Assembly (NCBI RefSeq): GCF_004801255.1
Contig: NZ_CP036295.1
Span: 1,934,001 to 1,998,000, forward strand
Length of the DNA stretch: 64,000 bases
Source: Desulfovibrio desulfuricans
Lineage (GTDB): Bacteria > Desulfobacterota > Desulfovibrionia > Desulfovibrionales > Desulfovibrionaceae
Reading direction: 5' to 3'
This document shows positions 37,005 to 46,874 of the stretch, in pieces. A program made the translations under genes and the position numbers. Numbering within the stretch: position 1 is the stretch's first letter; every line of letters starts with the position of its first letter. The notes beneath the pieces were generated by a model. It was not told the DNA's origin and searched no databases. It saw only the letters and a program-made list of their open reading frames with translations.

Positions 37005-39620
37005 CTAGGGCAGCAAGGTCATGTTATACAGATTTTTTTCATCCAGGTATTTTTGCGCCACTGCCTGAATATCCGCCGGGGTCAGTTTGGCCGCCTTGTC
37101 GATGAGCGACTTGCTGAAATCGCGCGGCAAGCCCAGCACCGCATCTGTCGCGGCAACTCCGGCGCGGGCGTCAAGGCTCTGCTTGTCGCGGTAGTACTCG
37201 CCAAGCAGACGGTTGGCCCCGGCTTGCAGCAATTCCTCGGGCAGGGGTTTGGCCTTGATGTCGGTAATAATCTTGGCAAAGCCCTCGCGCGCCTGCGCGA
37301 CCCTGTCGGGGGTGGTGCCAATGTAAAAAGCCATCATGCCCGCCTGGGGCATGGCGCGGTAAAAGGCCGTGACCGTGTACCCAAGGCCCTGCTCGTCGCG
37401 CATCTGGCTGAACAGCAGGCCGCTTTGCCCGGAGAGCACCGACTGCAGCAGCATGAGCGCGGGCGCGTCGGGATTCGTATAGGGCACAGCCTTAAAGACC
37501 TGCAGCACGTGCGCCTGGTTGCGGCCCGGCAGGTGCAGGTCGAGGCTGCGGGCGTCGCCCCACGAGGGCGTTGCCAAGGTAAAGCCCTTGCCGTCAGGCG
37601 TGGGCAGGCTGCGGGCAAAGGCCAGCACGGCCTCGCGGTCAAAGTCGCCCGCCACGGCAAGCACCCACGGCTGCACCAGCTGTTTCTCCCAGAACCCACG
37701 CACATCCTTGGGGGTAAACTTGCCAAGGTTCGCCTCCGTGCCCAGGCTGTCATACCCGTAGGCCTGCCCGCCAGGAAAGAGGAAGGGATTGACGCGGGAG
37801 AACAGATACGCGGTAGGCCTGTCCGCACGCTGACGGATGGCCGCCTTCATGTTTTCCGCCTCTCGCTTGATCTCCTTGGCTTCAAACCGGGGCTTGCCCA
37901 GCACGTCGGACAGCATGGCGAAATAGTCGGCGTTAAAGCGCGCGGGGCCGGTCACCGAAACGGTAAAGGTCTGCAGTCCAGCCTTGGCGCTGAGCGAAGC
38001 GGCGCGGTCGGCAAAATACCTTTCAACGGCCTGCGCATCCAACTTGCCGCAGCCGTCGCCAATCGTGCTGGCCGTCAGCTCGGCGAGCCCCTGCTGCTCG
38101 GGCTTGAGCAGCGCGTTGCCGCCGGGCAGCATCATGTCCATGGCCACATAGGGCACGGTTGCGTCAGGGATGAGAATAACCGTGCGGCCCTGGCCCAGGT
38201 CGACAACCTCCTGCTGACCGGCCGATGCCGCGGCCTGCTTTGCCGCCTTGGCGGCGGCAGCTCCGGGCCAGTTTTTTTGCAAAATCGCCTCAAGGTCGGG
38301 CAGCTTGACGTTTTCGGGCGCAAGCACGCGCACCCTGACCAAACCGGGGTCAAGCCAGAGGTCAATGGCCTGCTGCACCTGCGTCTGCGACACATTGCGC
38401 TGGGTGAAACGCAGGTTTTGTTCCGCCTGGTTGCCGCCCAGTTCAAATTGCACAGCCCCCAGCCAGGCCGCCAGACCGTTGAGCGTCTCCGCCGAGCGGT
38501 CAAGGCTGTCCTCAAGGTTGTAGCGGGCGCGCTTGAGGGCTTCAGGCTTGAAATCCGCAGCCTTGAGTTTGGCAAGGTCAGTGGTCAGCCCCTGCCAGAA
38601 GGCCTCCAGCTTTTCCGGCGCCATATTGGCGGTGACGTACAGCATGCCCGCGCGGTCAAGGCTCATGTTGCCCACGCTTATGCCGTCCACGAGCTGCTTC
38701 TCGTATTCATACTTGCGGCTCAGCAGCGAGGTTCCGTCGCCGCCCAGCAGGTAGCTCAGCACGTCGAGGTCCACAGACCGCAGGTCGCGCAGAGAGGGCG
38801 CGGGAAACGCCATGCCGAGGTAAACCTTGTTCCAGGGGCCGCGCACCACTTCAACGCGGGGGCCGCCGGGGGCTTTGCGCAAATCAACCGCAGGGGGCGC
38901 AACAACGTCGTTGGTATTGGTCAAACCGCCAAAAAGCTCCTGCGCGTGCTGCTGCACGGCCTGCGGGTCAACATCGCCCGCCACCAGCAGCAACATGTTT
39001 TGCGGCTGATACCAGCGCTGCACATAAGCGCGCAGGTCGTCAGCCGTAACAGCGCGCACGGTTTCCTTGAAGCCGATGATGGGCCGCCCGTACACGGTAT
39101 TTTGCAGGGTCGAGGTTTGCAGGCTTTCAAACAGCCTGCTCATGGGCGAATCCTGATCGCGCTCAAGCTCGGAGATCACCACTTCCTTCTCCGACTCCAG
39201 CTCCTTGGGATCAAGAGAGGCCTGGAAGGCCATTTCCTTGACCACATCCATGCCCATGCGCCAGTGCGCAGCGGGCATGTCGGTCATGAACCAGGTTTTG
39301 TCAAAGCTGGTGGCAGCGTTGAGGTAGCCGCCAAGGGCCTCCACATCACGCGCCACCTGCCCCTTGGGGCGGTGGTCTGTGCCCTTGAACACCATATGCT
39401 CAAGCAGGTGGCTGATGCCCGCCTGTTTGACGTCTTCGTTGACAGAGCCAGTGCGCACATACAGACGGGTCGCCACCAGCGGAAAGCGGGTATCCTTGAT
39501 GATATACACAGAAAGCCCGTTGGGCAGACGCGTCAAAACCTGCTGCTCTCCCGGCGCGGCAGAGGCCGCGCCAGCCAGCAAGGCCAGCAGCAGGGGCAAT
39601 AACAATAAAATGCGTTGCAT
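37005..39620 (-). CDS. Exported zinc peptidase, M16 (pitrilysin/insulinase) family
   Basis: 871 residues. A cleavable signal peptide (residues 1-22, LLLLPLLLALLAGAASAAP) exports it to the periplasm. The inverted zinc motif HLLEH (71-75) and the downstream Glu region ESEKEVVISELERDQ (third ligand) mark an active N-terminal peptidase domain. A second, inactive M16 domain lies in the C-terminal half (about 470-860), the usual arrangement of a single-chain M16 enzyme that closes over unfolded peptides. CAGGAG precedes ATG 39620. It is a monocistronic unit with its own terminator. Confidence 0.93.
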   Translation of the reverse strand: MQRILLLLPLLLALLAGAASAAPGEQQVLTRLPNGLSVYIIKDTRFPLVATRLYVRTGSVNEDVKQAGISHLLEHMVFKGTDHRPKGQVARDVEALGGYLNAATSFDKTWFMTDMPAAHWRMGMDVVKEMAFQASLDPKELESEKEVVISELERDQDSPMSRLFESLQTSTLQNTVYGRPIIGFKETVRAVTADDLRAYVQRWYQPQNMLLLVAGDVDPQAVQQHAQELFGGLTNTNDVVAPPAVDLRKAPGGPRVEVVRGPWNKVYLGMAFPAPSLRDLRSVDLDVLSYLLGGDGTSLLSRKYEYEKQLVDGISVGNMSLDRAGMLYVTANMAPEKLEAFWQGLTTDLAKLKAADFKPEALKRARYNLEDSLDRSAETLNGLAAWLGAVQFELGGNQAEQNLRFTQRNVSQTQVQQAIDLWLDPGLVRVRVLAPENVKLPDLEAILQKNWPGAAAAKAAKQAAASAGQQEVVDLGQGRTVILIPDATVPYVAMDMMLPGGNALLKPEQQGLAELTASTIGDGCGKLDAQAVERYFADRAASLSAKAGLQTFTVSVTGPARFNADYFAMLSDVLGKPRFEAKEIKREAENMKAAIRQRADRPTAYLFSRVNPFLFPGGQAYGYDSLGTEANLGKFTPKDVRGFWEKQLVQPWVLAVAGDFDREAVLAFARSLPTPDGKGFTLATPSWGDARSLDLHLPGRNQAHVLQVFKAVPYTNPDAPALMLLQSVLSGQSGLLFSQMRDEQGLGYTVTAFYRAMPQAGMMAFYIGTTPDRVAQAREGFAKIITDIKAKPLPEELLQAGANRLLGEYYRDKQSLDARAGVAATDAVLGLPRDFSKSLIDKAAKLTPADIQAVAQKYLDEKNLYNMTLLP

Positions 39621-39814
39621 GGTTGCTCCTGAAAATAGATTACAATCCGCACCATCACGGCAGACAACGAGAGGTATACGGCCATGACCGGGATTGCTGT
39701 TGCACCAACTGAAATAATAATACCGTCAGCGCGGCGATGCAAGTCGCCGTCAGGGGCGTGTACCCAAACGGCAGCCGCGCTCACGTAAATCTGCTCGCGC
39801 ACAAAGAAGGCCGC

Positions 39815-39849
39815 AAAAAAAAAGCCGACAGTCGCGCGACTATCGGCTT
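39815..39849 (-). terminator. Terminator of the liv operon
   Basis: aagccgacagtcgc (39822-39835) and gcgactatcggctt (39836-39849) form a nearly perfect stem, followed on the minus strand by about nine T. It lies 75 bp after livF. The rest of the 300-bp gap up to the M16 start holds nothing recognised. Confidence 0.88.
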
Positions 39850-39923
39850 GAGCGCTGGCAATGCAGCGCAAAACAATACTCCCAACCGGCTGCCCTGCCC
39901 CGGCAACAGCCGGAGCAAAACCG

Positions 39924-40646
39924 CTAGCCTCCCAGGTAGGCTTCCTTGACTTTGGGGTTTTCAAGCAGCTCTTGCCCAGAACCTTCAAGCACCACGCGCC
40001 CAACTTCAAGAATGTAGGCGTAGTGCGCCACCGAGAGGGCCGCAAAGGCGTTTTGCTCAACCAGCAGCACGGTTTTGCCCTCTTCGTTGATGCGCTTGAC
40101 GATGTCGAAAATTTCACGCACCAGCAGCGGGGCAAGGCCCAGCGAGGGTTCGTCGAGCATGAGCAGGTCAGGACGGCTCATAAGAGCACGCCCCACAGCC
40201 AGCATCTGCTGTTCACCGCCAGAGAGCGTGCCGCCCTTCTGCCAGCTGCGTTCCTTGAGCCGGGGAAACAGGCTGTAGACCCACTCGATATCGTGGGCTA
40301 TCTCGGCCTTGTCGCTGCGCGAGTAAGCGCCAAGGTGCAGGTTTTCCTCTACCGTCAGATGGGGCAGTATGCGCCGCCCTTCCGGAGAAAGCGAGATACC
40401 CTTGCGCACCATGTCTTCCGGCTTGAGCCCCATGAGCGAAACCGGAGCATCGCCCTCGTGACGGGTCAGCAGAATGTCGCCGCTGATGGTTTTATTCAGG
40501 CCGGCAATGGAGCGGATAATACTGCTCTTGCCCGCGCCGTTGGCCCCGATAAGCGTCACAATGCTGCCGCGCGGGATATTCAGGCTAATGCCCTGGACGG
40601 CCTGGATGCCGCCGTAGCGCACGTGGAGATTACGAATTTCAAGCAT
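39924..40646 (-). CDS. livF: Branched-chain amino acid ABC transporter, ATPase LivF
   Basis: 240-residue ATPase with Walker A GANGAGKSS, signature LSGGEQQML and Walker B LLMLDEPSLG. Order and sequence (EGRRILPHLTVEENL, VEQNAFAAL) are those of LivF. ATG 40646 (MLEIRNLHVRYGG) is preferred over a longer frame to 40772 because the extra residues are atypical. It is the last gene of the livKHMGF operon, separated from livG by 159 bp. Confidence 0.95.
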   Translation of the reverse strand: MLEIRNLHVRYGGIQAVQGISLNIPRGSIVTLIGANGAGKSSIIRSIAGLNKTISGDILLTRHEGDAPVSLMGLKPEDMVRKGISLSPEGRRILPHLTVEENLHLGAYSRSDKAEIAHDIEWVYSLFPRLKERSWQKGGTLSGGEQQMLAVGRALMSRPDLLMLDEPSLGLAPLLVREIFDIVKRINEEGKTVLLVEQNAFAALSVAHYAYILEVGRVVLEGSGQELLENPKVKEAYLGG

Positions 40647-40805
40647 GATGCACCCTGTCCATATCTGTCGGTCTGCTTCGGGAACAGATTCCCGTTGCCA
40701 GTCTTTTTGCTGCGCCCTGCCGCACGGTTTCGCCCCGCTGGGCGGCATTACGGCGCAGCCGATAGCGGGCATGCGGAGCCGTACGCCCCGCAGCCCGGCC
40801 CACGG

Positions 40806-41627
40806 TTATATAGCTTTTTCCATTGAGGCGTCCTCGCCAAGATAGGCGCGGATAACCACAGGGTTGTTGCGTATGGCTTCCGGATTGCCTTCAGCGATAA
40901 GAGCGCCGTACTCCATAACCCAGATGTACTGGCACACGCCCATGACCACCTTCATATCGTGCTCGATGAGCAGGATGGTGAGGCCGAATTCATCACGGAT
41001 ATGACCAATAAAATGCATGAGCTCAAGGCTTTCCTGCGGGTTCATGCCTGCAGCTGGCTCGTCGAGCAGCAAAAGTTTGGGCTCGGTGGCCAGGGCGCGG
41101 GCAATTTCGAGCCTGCGTTGCGCGCCGTAGGGCAGGCTGCCAGCCTGATCATCAAGGTTGGCGCTCAGGTTCACCCTATCTGCCAGCTGCTTGCTTTTTT
41201 CAACAATGGCGGCTTCTTCTTTATAAAACGCTGGTATGCCCAGAGGAGCCATCCACCAGGGGCAGTGCCTGCGCACGTGACAACCTACCATGATGTTTTC
41301 GAGCACGGTCATCTGCTGCGAAAGGCGGATATTCTGAAACGTGCGGGCCATGCCCAGGTTGCAGATTTGCGCGGGGCCAAGCCCCTTGACGCTCTTGCCG
41401 CCAAAAATCACGTCGCCTTCCTGAGGGGTGTAAAAACCGCTCAGCACGTTAAAGGCTGTGGTTTTGCCCGCGCCGTTGGGGCCGATAATGCCCGCAATGG
41501 AGCCCTTGGGCAAGGCAATGGAAAGATCGCTCACGGCGGTAACGCCGCCAAAACGCATGGTTACGTCTTTGGCCAGCAGCAGTGCGCCCTCGTAATTGGG
41601 GGCCTTGGGCAGAATGAACTCGCTCAT
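40806..41627 (-). CDS. livG: Branched-chain amino acid ABC transporter, ATPase LivG
   Basis: 273 residues with Walker A GPNGAGKTT, the LivG-type ARTFQNIRLS segment, signature LPYGAQRRLEIA and Walker B LLLLDEPAAGMNP. The LPYG form of the signature is normal for LivG. Its start overlaps the stop of livM by 4 nt. It pairs with LivF to power the LivHM channel. Confidence 0.95.
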   Translation of the reverse strand: MSEFILPKAPNYEGALLLAKDVTMRFGGVTAVSDLSIALPKGSIAGIIGPNGAGKTTAFNVLSGFYTPQEGDVIFGGKSVKGLGPAQICNLGMARTFQNIRLSQQMTVLENIMVGCHVRRHCPWWMAPLGIPAFYKEEAAIVEKSKQLADRVNLSANLDDQAGSLPYGAQRRLEIARALATEPKLLLLDEPAAGMNPQESLELMHFIGHIRDEFGLTILLIEHDMKVVMGVCQYIWVMEYGALIAEGNPEAIRNNPVVIRAYLGEDASMEKAI

Positions 41628-42661
41628 GCCTTGCCCCTCCTGAAGAATGCACCAATAGTTTTCCAGGTCAGCTCCCTGGTTCCCATGATGCCCTCACGCC
41701 GGTAAAGAATAATTGCCAGCAGCACCAGCGAAAACACCACCATGCGCATGCCGGGGATGCCGGGAATTTCGATGAACCCCAGATTTATGGGTTCTTCAAT
41801 GGCGCGCAGCCATTCAAGCAGGATGGTGATGACCGTAGCGCCCAGCAGGCTGCCCGTCAGTGAACCAAGACCGCCAGCCACAACGAACATGAGCACGTTG
41901 AAGGTCAGCAGAAAGTTGAACATTTTTGGGTCGATGGTCGAAAGGTGCGTACCCAGCAGCGCCCCGCCCACACCGGCAAAAAACGCGCCGATGCAGAACG
42001 AGAGCACCTTGTAGCGAAACACGTTGATGCCCATGACCCGGGCGGCAATTTCGTTATCGCGTATACAGCGCAGCACGTTGCCGAAATTGCTGAATATCAG
42101 CCGCGACAGCACAATGAGCGTAAACAGCGTCCAGATATAACACGAGAGCAGGTCCGCATGCCCGGGAATACCCTTGATGCCCAGCGAACCGTTGGTCACC
42201 GAGGTGGCGTTGACAATGATGACGCGGATGATTTCGGCAAAACCCAGGGTGGCTATGCCAAGATAGTCGTCGCCGAGGCGCAGCACGGGCACGGCGATGA
42301 TAAAGGCAAAGATGGTGGCCACCAGCCCGCCAGCCAGCACCGAAACCCAAAAAGGCGTGAACAGCTCAGAAAAAGGCCAGATGATGGGTTCGAGAATCCA
42401 CATCATCTCTTTTTGCTCGGGGTTCAGGATGCACAGGGCCGATACATACGCGCCGATGGCGATAAAACCTGCGTGCCCCAGCGAAAAAAGACCGGTGAAG
42501 CCGTAGATGAGATTGAGCGAAAGCGCCAGGATCGCGTTGATGAAGATGAGCTTGGCGATATAAATCTGATAATCGCCGAGAAAACTTTCTGCCTGGGAGA
42601 GCACTAGGCCAAACAGCAGCATGACCATGATGCTCAGAAGTGTGCTTCTGTTCAGGCGCAT
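41624..42661 (-). CDS. livM: Branched-chain amino acid ABC transporter, permease LivM
   Basis: 345 residues with about nine membrane helices. GYSLGHAGFIAIGAY-type permease sequence appears as FSLGHAGFIAIGAYVSA, and the cytoplasmic coupling loop is the R-A-I-R-D-N-E-I-A-A type (RCIRDNEIAARVMG). It overlaps livH by 1 nt (TAATG) and livG by 4 nt. Confidence 0.95.
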   Translation of the reverse strand: MRLNRSTLLSIMVMLLFGLVLSQAESFLGDYQIYIAKLIFINAILALSLNLIYGFTGLFSLGHAGFIAIGAYVSALCILNPEQKEMMWILEPIIWPFSELFTPFWVSVLAGGLVATIFAFIIAVPVLRLGDDYLGIATLGFAEIIRVIIVNATSVTNGSLGIKGIPGHADLLSCYIWTLFTLIVLSRLIFSNFGNVLRCIRDNEIAARVMGINVFRYKVLSFCIGAFFAGVGGALLGTHLSTIDPKMFNFLLTFNVLMFVVAGGLGSLTGSLLGATVITILLEWLRAIEEPINLGFIEIPGIPGMRMVVFSLVLLAIILYRREGIMGTRELTWKTIGAFFRRGKA

Positions 42662-43554
42662 TAGATCTTCTCCTCCATTCGCTCGCCCAGCAGACCCGTG
42701 GGCTTGAACAGCAGCACAAGCACCAGCAGCACAAAGGCAAAGGCGTCTCGATAACCGGAAAGCTCAGGCATAAAGGCCACTGTCATGATTTCTACAAAGC
42801 CCAGGGCAACGCCGCCGATAACCGCGCCCTGGATGGAGCCGATGCCGCCAAACACTGCGGCGATAAAGGCCTTGAGGCCCGGCATGATGCCCATGTAGGG
42901 GTGCACCTGCGGGTAGCGCAGGGCCCACATGATGCCCGAGGCCGCCGCCAGCGCGGAACCAATGCCAAAGGTAAGGGCAATAATGTTGTCCACGCGCACG
43001 CCAAGCAGCCGCGTTGTTTCAATATCTTTTGAAATGGCGCGCATGGCGAGGCCGGGCTTGGTGCGGTAAACCACGTACAGCAGAATGCCCACAAGCACGA
43101 TGGTCATAGCGGGCACAAAGGCCGTGAGGGGCAGAATGCGTATGCCGCCAAGCTGCCATTCGGAAACCAGCCACTCCGGCTGCAGTACGGGGCGGGGCTG
43201 ACCGGTAAAGATAACCACGGCAAGGCTTTCAATAAAAAACGACACGGCAATGGCGCTGATAAGCGCCGAAATTCTGGGGGCATCGCGCAGGGGTCTGTAG
43301 GCTATCCTTTCCACAAGGATGCCGAGCACGCTGGCGCCCAAAACGGCGACCACAGCGGCTACGCCCCAGGGCCAGCCGAAGGCGAATGTGCCAAAAAAGA
43401 CAAAGTACGCGCCTAGCATCAAAATATCGCCGTGGGCAAAGTTGATCAGGCGCAGGATGCCGTAAACCATGGTGTAGCCGATGGCGATTAGCGCATACAG
43501 CGACCCAAGGGTCAGGGCGTTGAAACAGTGCTGCAAAAACATGTCAAGGCTCAT
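42661..43554 (-). CDS. livH: Branched-chain amino acid ABC transporter, permease LivH
   Basis: 297 residues, about eight membrane helices, with the LivH opening ALTLGSLYALIAIGYTMVYG and RLINFAHGDILMLGAY. The coupling loop reads AMRAISKDIETTRLLGV. ATG 43554 follows GAGGTGGCCC; the longer frame to 43593 would add an improbable leader. It lies 124 bp after livK, beyond an intra-operon terminator. Confidence 0.95.
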   Translation of the reverse strand: MSLDMFLQHCFNALTLGSLYALIAIGYTMVYGILRLINFAHGDILMLGAYFVFFGTFAFGWPWGVAAVVAVLGASVLGILVERIAYRPLRDAPRISALISAIAVSFFIESLAVVIFTGQPRPVLQPEWLVSEWQLGGIRILPLTAFVPAMTIVLVGILLYVVYRTKPGLAMRAISKDIETTRLLGVRVDNIIALTFGIGSALAAASGIMWALRYPQVHPYMGIMPGLKAFIAAVFGGIGSIQGAVIGGVALGFVEIMTVAFMPELSGYRDAFAFVLLVLVLLFKPTGLLGERMEEKI

Positions 43555-43620
43555 GGGCCACCTCAGCGCCTCGCAACGGACAAAAGGCCACAACAGGCCC
43601 CCTCCGCCCGAACAGCGGCA

Positions 43621-43663
43621 AAAAAAGGAAAAAAGCGCCCCGCGGCGATTCCCGCCGCGGGGC
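43621..43663 (-). terminator. Partial terminator between livK and livH
   Basis: gccccgcggc (43637-43646) pairs with gccgcggggc (43654-43663), followed on the minus strand by T6 and a further T run (43621-43634). Its place inside the operon predicts more livK than livHMGF transcript, usual for binding-protein genes. Confidence 0.85.
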
Positions 43664-43678
43664 TGATCAGATGCTAAT

Positions 43679-44824
43679 TTATTTGGGGGTTACTTCGCCC
43701 ACATAAACGCGCTTGCCATCCTTGTATTCAATGATGCCCACGGGCATTTCAGCGTCATGGGTCTTGTTGATGGTCAGCAGGCCCAGAGCGGTGGGCAGAT
43801 CCTTGGTTTCCGCAAGAGCCTTGGCAATGGCCTTGGGGTCGGCGGAATTGGCGCGCTTGATGGCGTCAAGGATCAGGAAGTAGGTGTTGTAACCAAGAGC
43901 GCCGTTAACGTTGGTTTCCTTGTCAGGATAGGCGGCCTTCCAGGCTTCGGTGAAGCGCTTGGCGGCGGGGCTCATGTTGGGCATGGCCGGGTCGTAAGGG
44001 AAGGTGGTGTGCAGGAAGCCCTCGGCAGCCTTGCCGCCGAGCTTGAGGGTGTCGGGGTTGTCCATGGCGTCTGCGCCCATGAGGCGGAACTTGGCGCCAA
44101 GCTCGCGGGCCTGCTTCATGATGATGGCGCCTTCGGCGAAGTACGCGGGCATGAAGACGATGTCAGGCTTTTTGGCGATAAGTTCGGTCAGCTGGGCGGT
44201 AAAGTCCTGATCGCCGGAGCTGTACTTGAGGGTGGCCACAATTTCGCCGCCGAGCTTCTTGAAGTCGCGGGTAAAGAAGCTGGAGAGGCCCACAGCGTAG
44301 TCGCTGGTCATGTCCATGAGCACGGCGGCCTTGCGGAAGCCGAGGGTTTCATAGGCATAGGTAGCGGCAGCGGCGCCCTGGTAGGGGTCGATGAAGCAGG
44401 CGCGGAAGTAGTACTTCTTGCCCTGGGTCACGAGGGGGTTGGTGCACGAGGTGCCCACGCCGGGCACGGCGGCCTTTTCGGCCACTTCTGCGCCGGCCAT
44501 GGCCAGCGAGGAGCCGTAGGTGCCGATGAGGGCAACGACCTTGTCGCGTTCCACAAGGCGCTTCACGGCGTTGGCCGATTCGACCTTGTCGGACTTGTTG
44601 TCGACCACCACCAGCTCAACGGGGCGATCAAGAACCTTGGGCATTTCCTTCTGTGCAAGACGCACGCCCTCAAGTTCGAGCTGGCCGCCAAAGGCATTCT
44701 GCCCGGTCAGGGGAAGGTACACGCCAATTTTGATGGGGGTGGCATCGGCGGCAAGCGCCTGGCCGGCAACGCCGAAGGTCAGCGCCAGACCAGCCAGCGC
44801 GGCAAGAAATTTACCCAGTTTCAT
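43679..44824 (-). CDS. livK: Branched-chain amino acid-binding protein LivK
   Basis: Periplasmic substrate-binding protein of 381 residues with a signal peptide (1-25, ending GQALAADA). The Leu/Ile/Val-binding family starts IKIGVYLPLTGQNAFGG, and the hinge region VALIGTYGSS is present. GGAGGG precedes ATG 44824. It is the first gene of livKHMGF. The actual ligand (Leu/Ile/Val or another amide) is not fixed by sequence. Confidence 0.94.
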   Translation of the reverse strand: MKLGKFLAALAGLALTFGVAGQALAADATPIKIGVYLPLTGQNAFGGQLELEGVRLAQKEMPKVLDRPVELVVVDNKSDKVESANAVKRLVERDKVVALIGTYGSSLAMAGAEVAEKAAVPGVGTSCTNPLVTQGKKYYFRACFIDPYQGAAAATYAYETLGFRKAAVLMDMTSDYAVGLSSFFTRDFKKLGGEIVATLKYSSGDQDFTAQLTELIAKKPDIVFMPAYFAEGAIIMKQARELGAKFRLMGADAMDNPDTLKLGGKAAEGFLHTTFPYDPAMPNMSPAAKRFTEAWKAAYPDKETNVNGALGYNTYFLILDAIKRANSADPKAIAKALAETKDLPTALGLLTINKTHDAEMPVGIIEYKDGKRVYVGEVTPK

Positions 44825-44886
44825 CCTAACCCTCCAAAGGTTGTGCGTTCAGAGCGGCCTTCCACAAGTATGGCCGGTCGCTCCAT

Positions 44887-44915
44887 ACTATAGCCGAGTT
44901 GCCTTCAGGCTGCAA
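44887..44915 (-). promoter_or_regulatory. Promoter of the liv operon
   Basis: On the minus strand TTGCAG (44910-44915) is 17 bp from TATAGT (44887-44892), a good sigma-70 pair, about 60 bp before the livK start. It begins 27 bp after the YcaO stop codon. Confidence 0.65.
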
Positions 44916-44941
44916 TTGCAATTAGCTGCCCCTGCGGCAAC

Positions 44942-46753
44942 TCACAGACAACATGCGGCATAACGCGCAAAAAGTCGCGCGTCCGGCCTTGAGAATCTGT
45001 CCCACTCCGCCGTCAGTGCCAGCCCGGGGACAATGGCCCTGACAACGGGAATGTCAAAATCCTTTCTGGTCAAATCCACATACAGAGGACTTCTGCCGTG
45101 CGCCGCAAGCACCGACTCAAGCAGCCGACGATTGGCGCGGGGGGAGGGCAGGCTGTAATCCGGCAAGTCCTCTAACACACGAACGGGCAGTCCGGCTAGT
45201 CCTGATCCCGAGGGATGCGGGGGCTTGCCCTGAGATGTTGAATACGGCCAGGGCGTTTCTGTCAGCGCGGCCAGCGCGGCGCGCGCGCCGCACAGGTTTG
45301 CGCCCGTGGCCCTTGCGACCGATCCGTCGCGCCCGGTCACAAAGCACTGATACACGGGCAGCCCCAGCTCGGTGGTCAGATCCTGAAACTGCACCCGGAT
45401 GCCGCAGGCTGCGTAATCGTCAAGCAGCGACTGCACCAGCTTGTCGTTGCTGCGCAGGGTAAAGCAGCGCGTGCGGCTGTAGGGGGTGGTAGCCTCGGCG
45501 TCGCGCTCGGCAACTTCCGTCAGAGCCGCCACCACGGCTTCGTCCATCATATTGCCCGACGCAAGCCCGGTGGAGCCGCCAGCCAGAAACAGAGCCTGCT
45601 CGTCAAGGTTGCAGAACAAAAAAACAGCCTGTGCAGGAACCAGCACCGGAGAGCCCGACACGTCGCTGGCGGCGAGCCAGTGCAGCGGCGCATTCTGATA
45701 GGGGGCCTCAAGGGGCAGCAAATTGGGGTCCAGCGCAGCCCTGCCCTGCTCCACCAGCTCCGAAAATCTGGCCACCGTCAGGGGCAGATCAGATTTGCGG
45801 TTCAACACCATCCCTGCGCAGGCGTCAGCGTCTTTTACACAATTGCAGGGGCCAACGCTCACATAGGCGCTTGCCCGCTCCACAATTTCCATGGCGTACG
45901 AGGCCCTGGCCCCTGCCAGCGAAAGCCCGCGCCCGTAGGCCGTCGCCTTGCCCTTAAGGGTGTGGCGCACCGCGCCGCTCTGCACCGCAATATCCACCTG
46001 CCAGCTCCGCAGCAGGGCAATAGGCGAAAGCGAGGCCTCATGGCGCATCTCCGGACCGTCAACAACACCGCTTTCCATCAGGGCGTCCATGGCGCGCAGA
46101 TAGGTCTCCTGCGCTGGCGGGCGCTGCCACGGGTCCCAATTCTGCGCCGTGAGCGCCTGGTGCTGCCGCGCAAGGGCATCGGCGTGCGCCGCCATGCGCC
46201 TGCCCACGGCGTCGAGCGCTTCGGCGCTAAAAAGCGGCCCTATGCCCGCCTCGTCCAGCCGGGGCAAGGTATGGTGATCGCAGATATTGGCGCGAAAAAG
46301 AGCGCTCCAGGCGGCTGCGGTTGCATGATCAGGCAGAGTCGCGGCCCTGAGGTACACTGCGGGGCTGTACGCGGCCAGACGCGCCGCCGCGTCAGCCGGA
46401 AGCCCCCCGCCCTGCCGCGAGGTTTCACCCCCAAGCAGGGCGCACTCGGCCAGCAGGGCCGCCAGTACGGGCCGGGCAAACACGTCGTCTGCCGCATCGT
46501 AGCAGCTGACCGCAAGCGCGCGCCGCTCATCCTGCGGTTTGCCCGCCAGCTGCCGCAACAGATGCAGATGCAAAAAATCGTCCATGGGTGCTGCCTCGAG
46601 CCGGGCAAGAGCCTGCTCAAAGCTCAACGCGAGAGGCGGGATACACGAAAAATAGCCCGTTGTGGCCTGGGTCTGCTCATGAGTGTAGGCATAATCCAGC
46701 ACCGTCAGCTCACTGTTTGTGCGTGCCGGATGCGCAGAACTGTTGTCTTTCAT
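44942..46753 (-). CDS. Standalone YcaO-domain protein
   Basis: 603 residues. The N-terminal third (about 1-225) is helical and unassigned. The YcaO domain follows (about 225-600): KGKATAYGRGLSLAGARASY then MEIVERASAY, GSTGLASGNMMDEAV then LTEVAERDA, and DIPVVRAIVPGL. The Glu pairs (EIVE, EVAERDA) are the metal/ATP ligands of the family. YcaO enzymes activate amide bonds with ATP, forming azolines or thioamides. No precursor peptide, dehydrogenase or partner gene is adjacent, so this is not an evident RiPP cluster. E. coli YcaO is linked to thiomethylation of ribosomal protein S12; the ribosomal protein genes upstream may or may not be relevant. Confidence 0.85.
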   Translation of the reverse strand: MKDNSSAHPARTNSELTVLDYAYTHEQTQATTGYFSCIPPLALSFEQALARLEAAPMDDFLHLHLLRQLAGKPQDERRALAVSCYDAADDVFARPVLAALLAECALLGGETSRQGGGLPADAAARLAAYSPAVYLRAATLPDHATAAAWSALFRANICDHHTLPRLDEAGIGPLFSAEALDAVGRRMAAHADALARQHQALTAQNWDPWQRPPAQETYLRAMDALMESGVVDGPEMRHEASLSPIALLRSWQVDIAVQSGAVRHTLKGKATAYGRGLSLAGARASYAMEIVERASAYVSVGPCNCVKDADACAGMVLNRKSDLPLTVARFSELVEQGRAALDPNLLPLEAPYQNAPLHWLAASDVSGSPVLVPAQAVFLFCNLDEQALFLAGGSTGLASGNMMDEAVVAALTEVAERDAEATTPYSRTRCFTLRSNDKLVQSLLDDYAACGIRVQFQDLTTELGLPVYQCFVTGRDGSVARATGANLCGARAALAALTETPWPYSTSQGKPPHPSGSGLAGLPVRVLEDLPDYSLPSPRANRRLLESVLAAHGRSPLYVDLTRKDFDIPVVRAIVPGLALTAEWDRFSRPDARLFARYAACCL

Positions 46754-46874
46754 ACCTTCCCCGGTCTTGAGGCGCTCATGCGAGCTGTCCTTGTCGGAGC
46801 CGCGCGGCGTTTATATTCCTACAAAAGCGCTCAGAAACTCCATAAAAAAAAGCGGGCCGACATGCGACCCGCCC

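Noticed and set aside
37053..39602. An 849-codon open frame on the plus strand
   Set aside because: It is the antisense of the M16 peptidase gene. GC-rich codons leave the opposite frame open, and its translation has no recognisable family.
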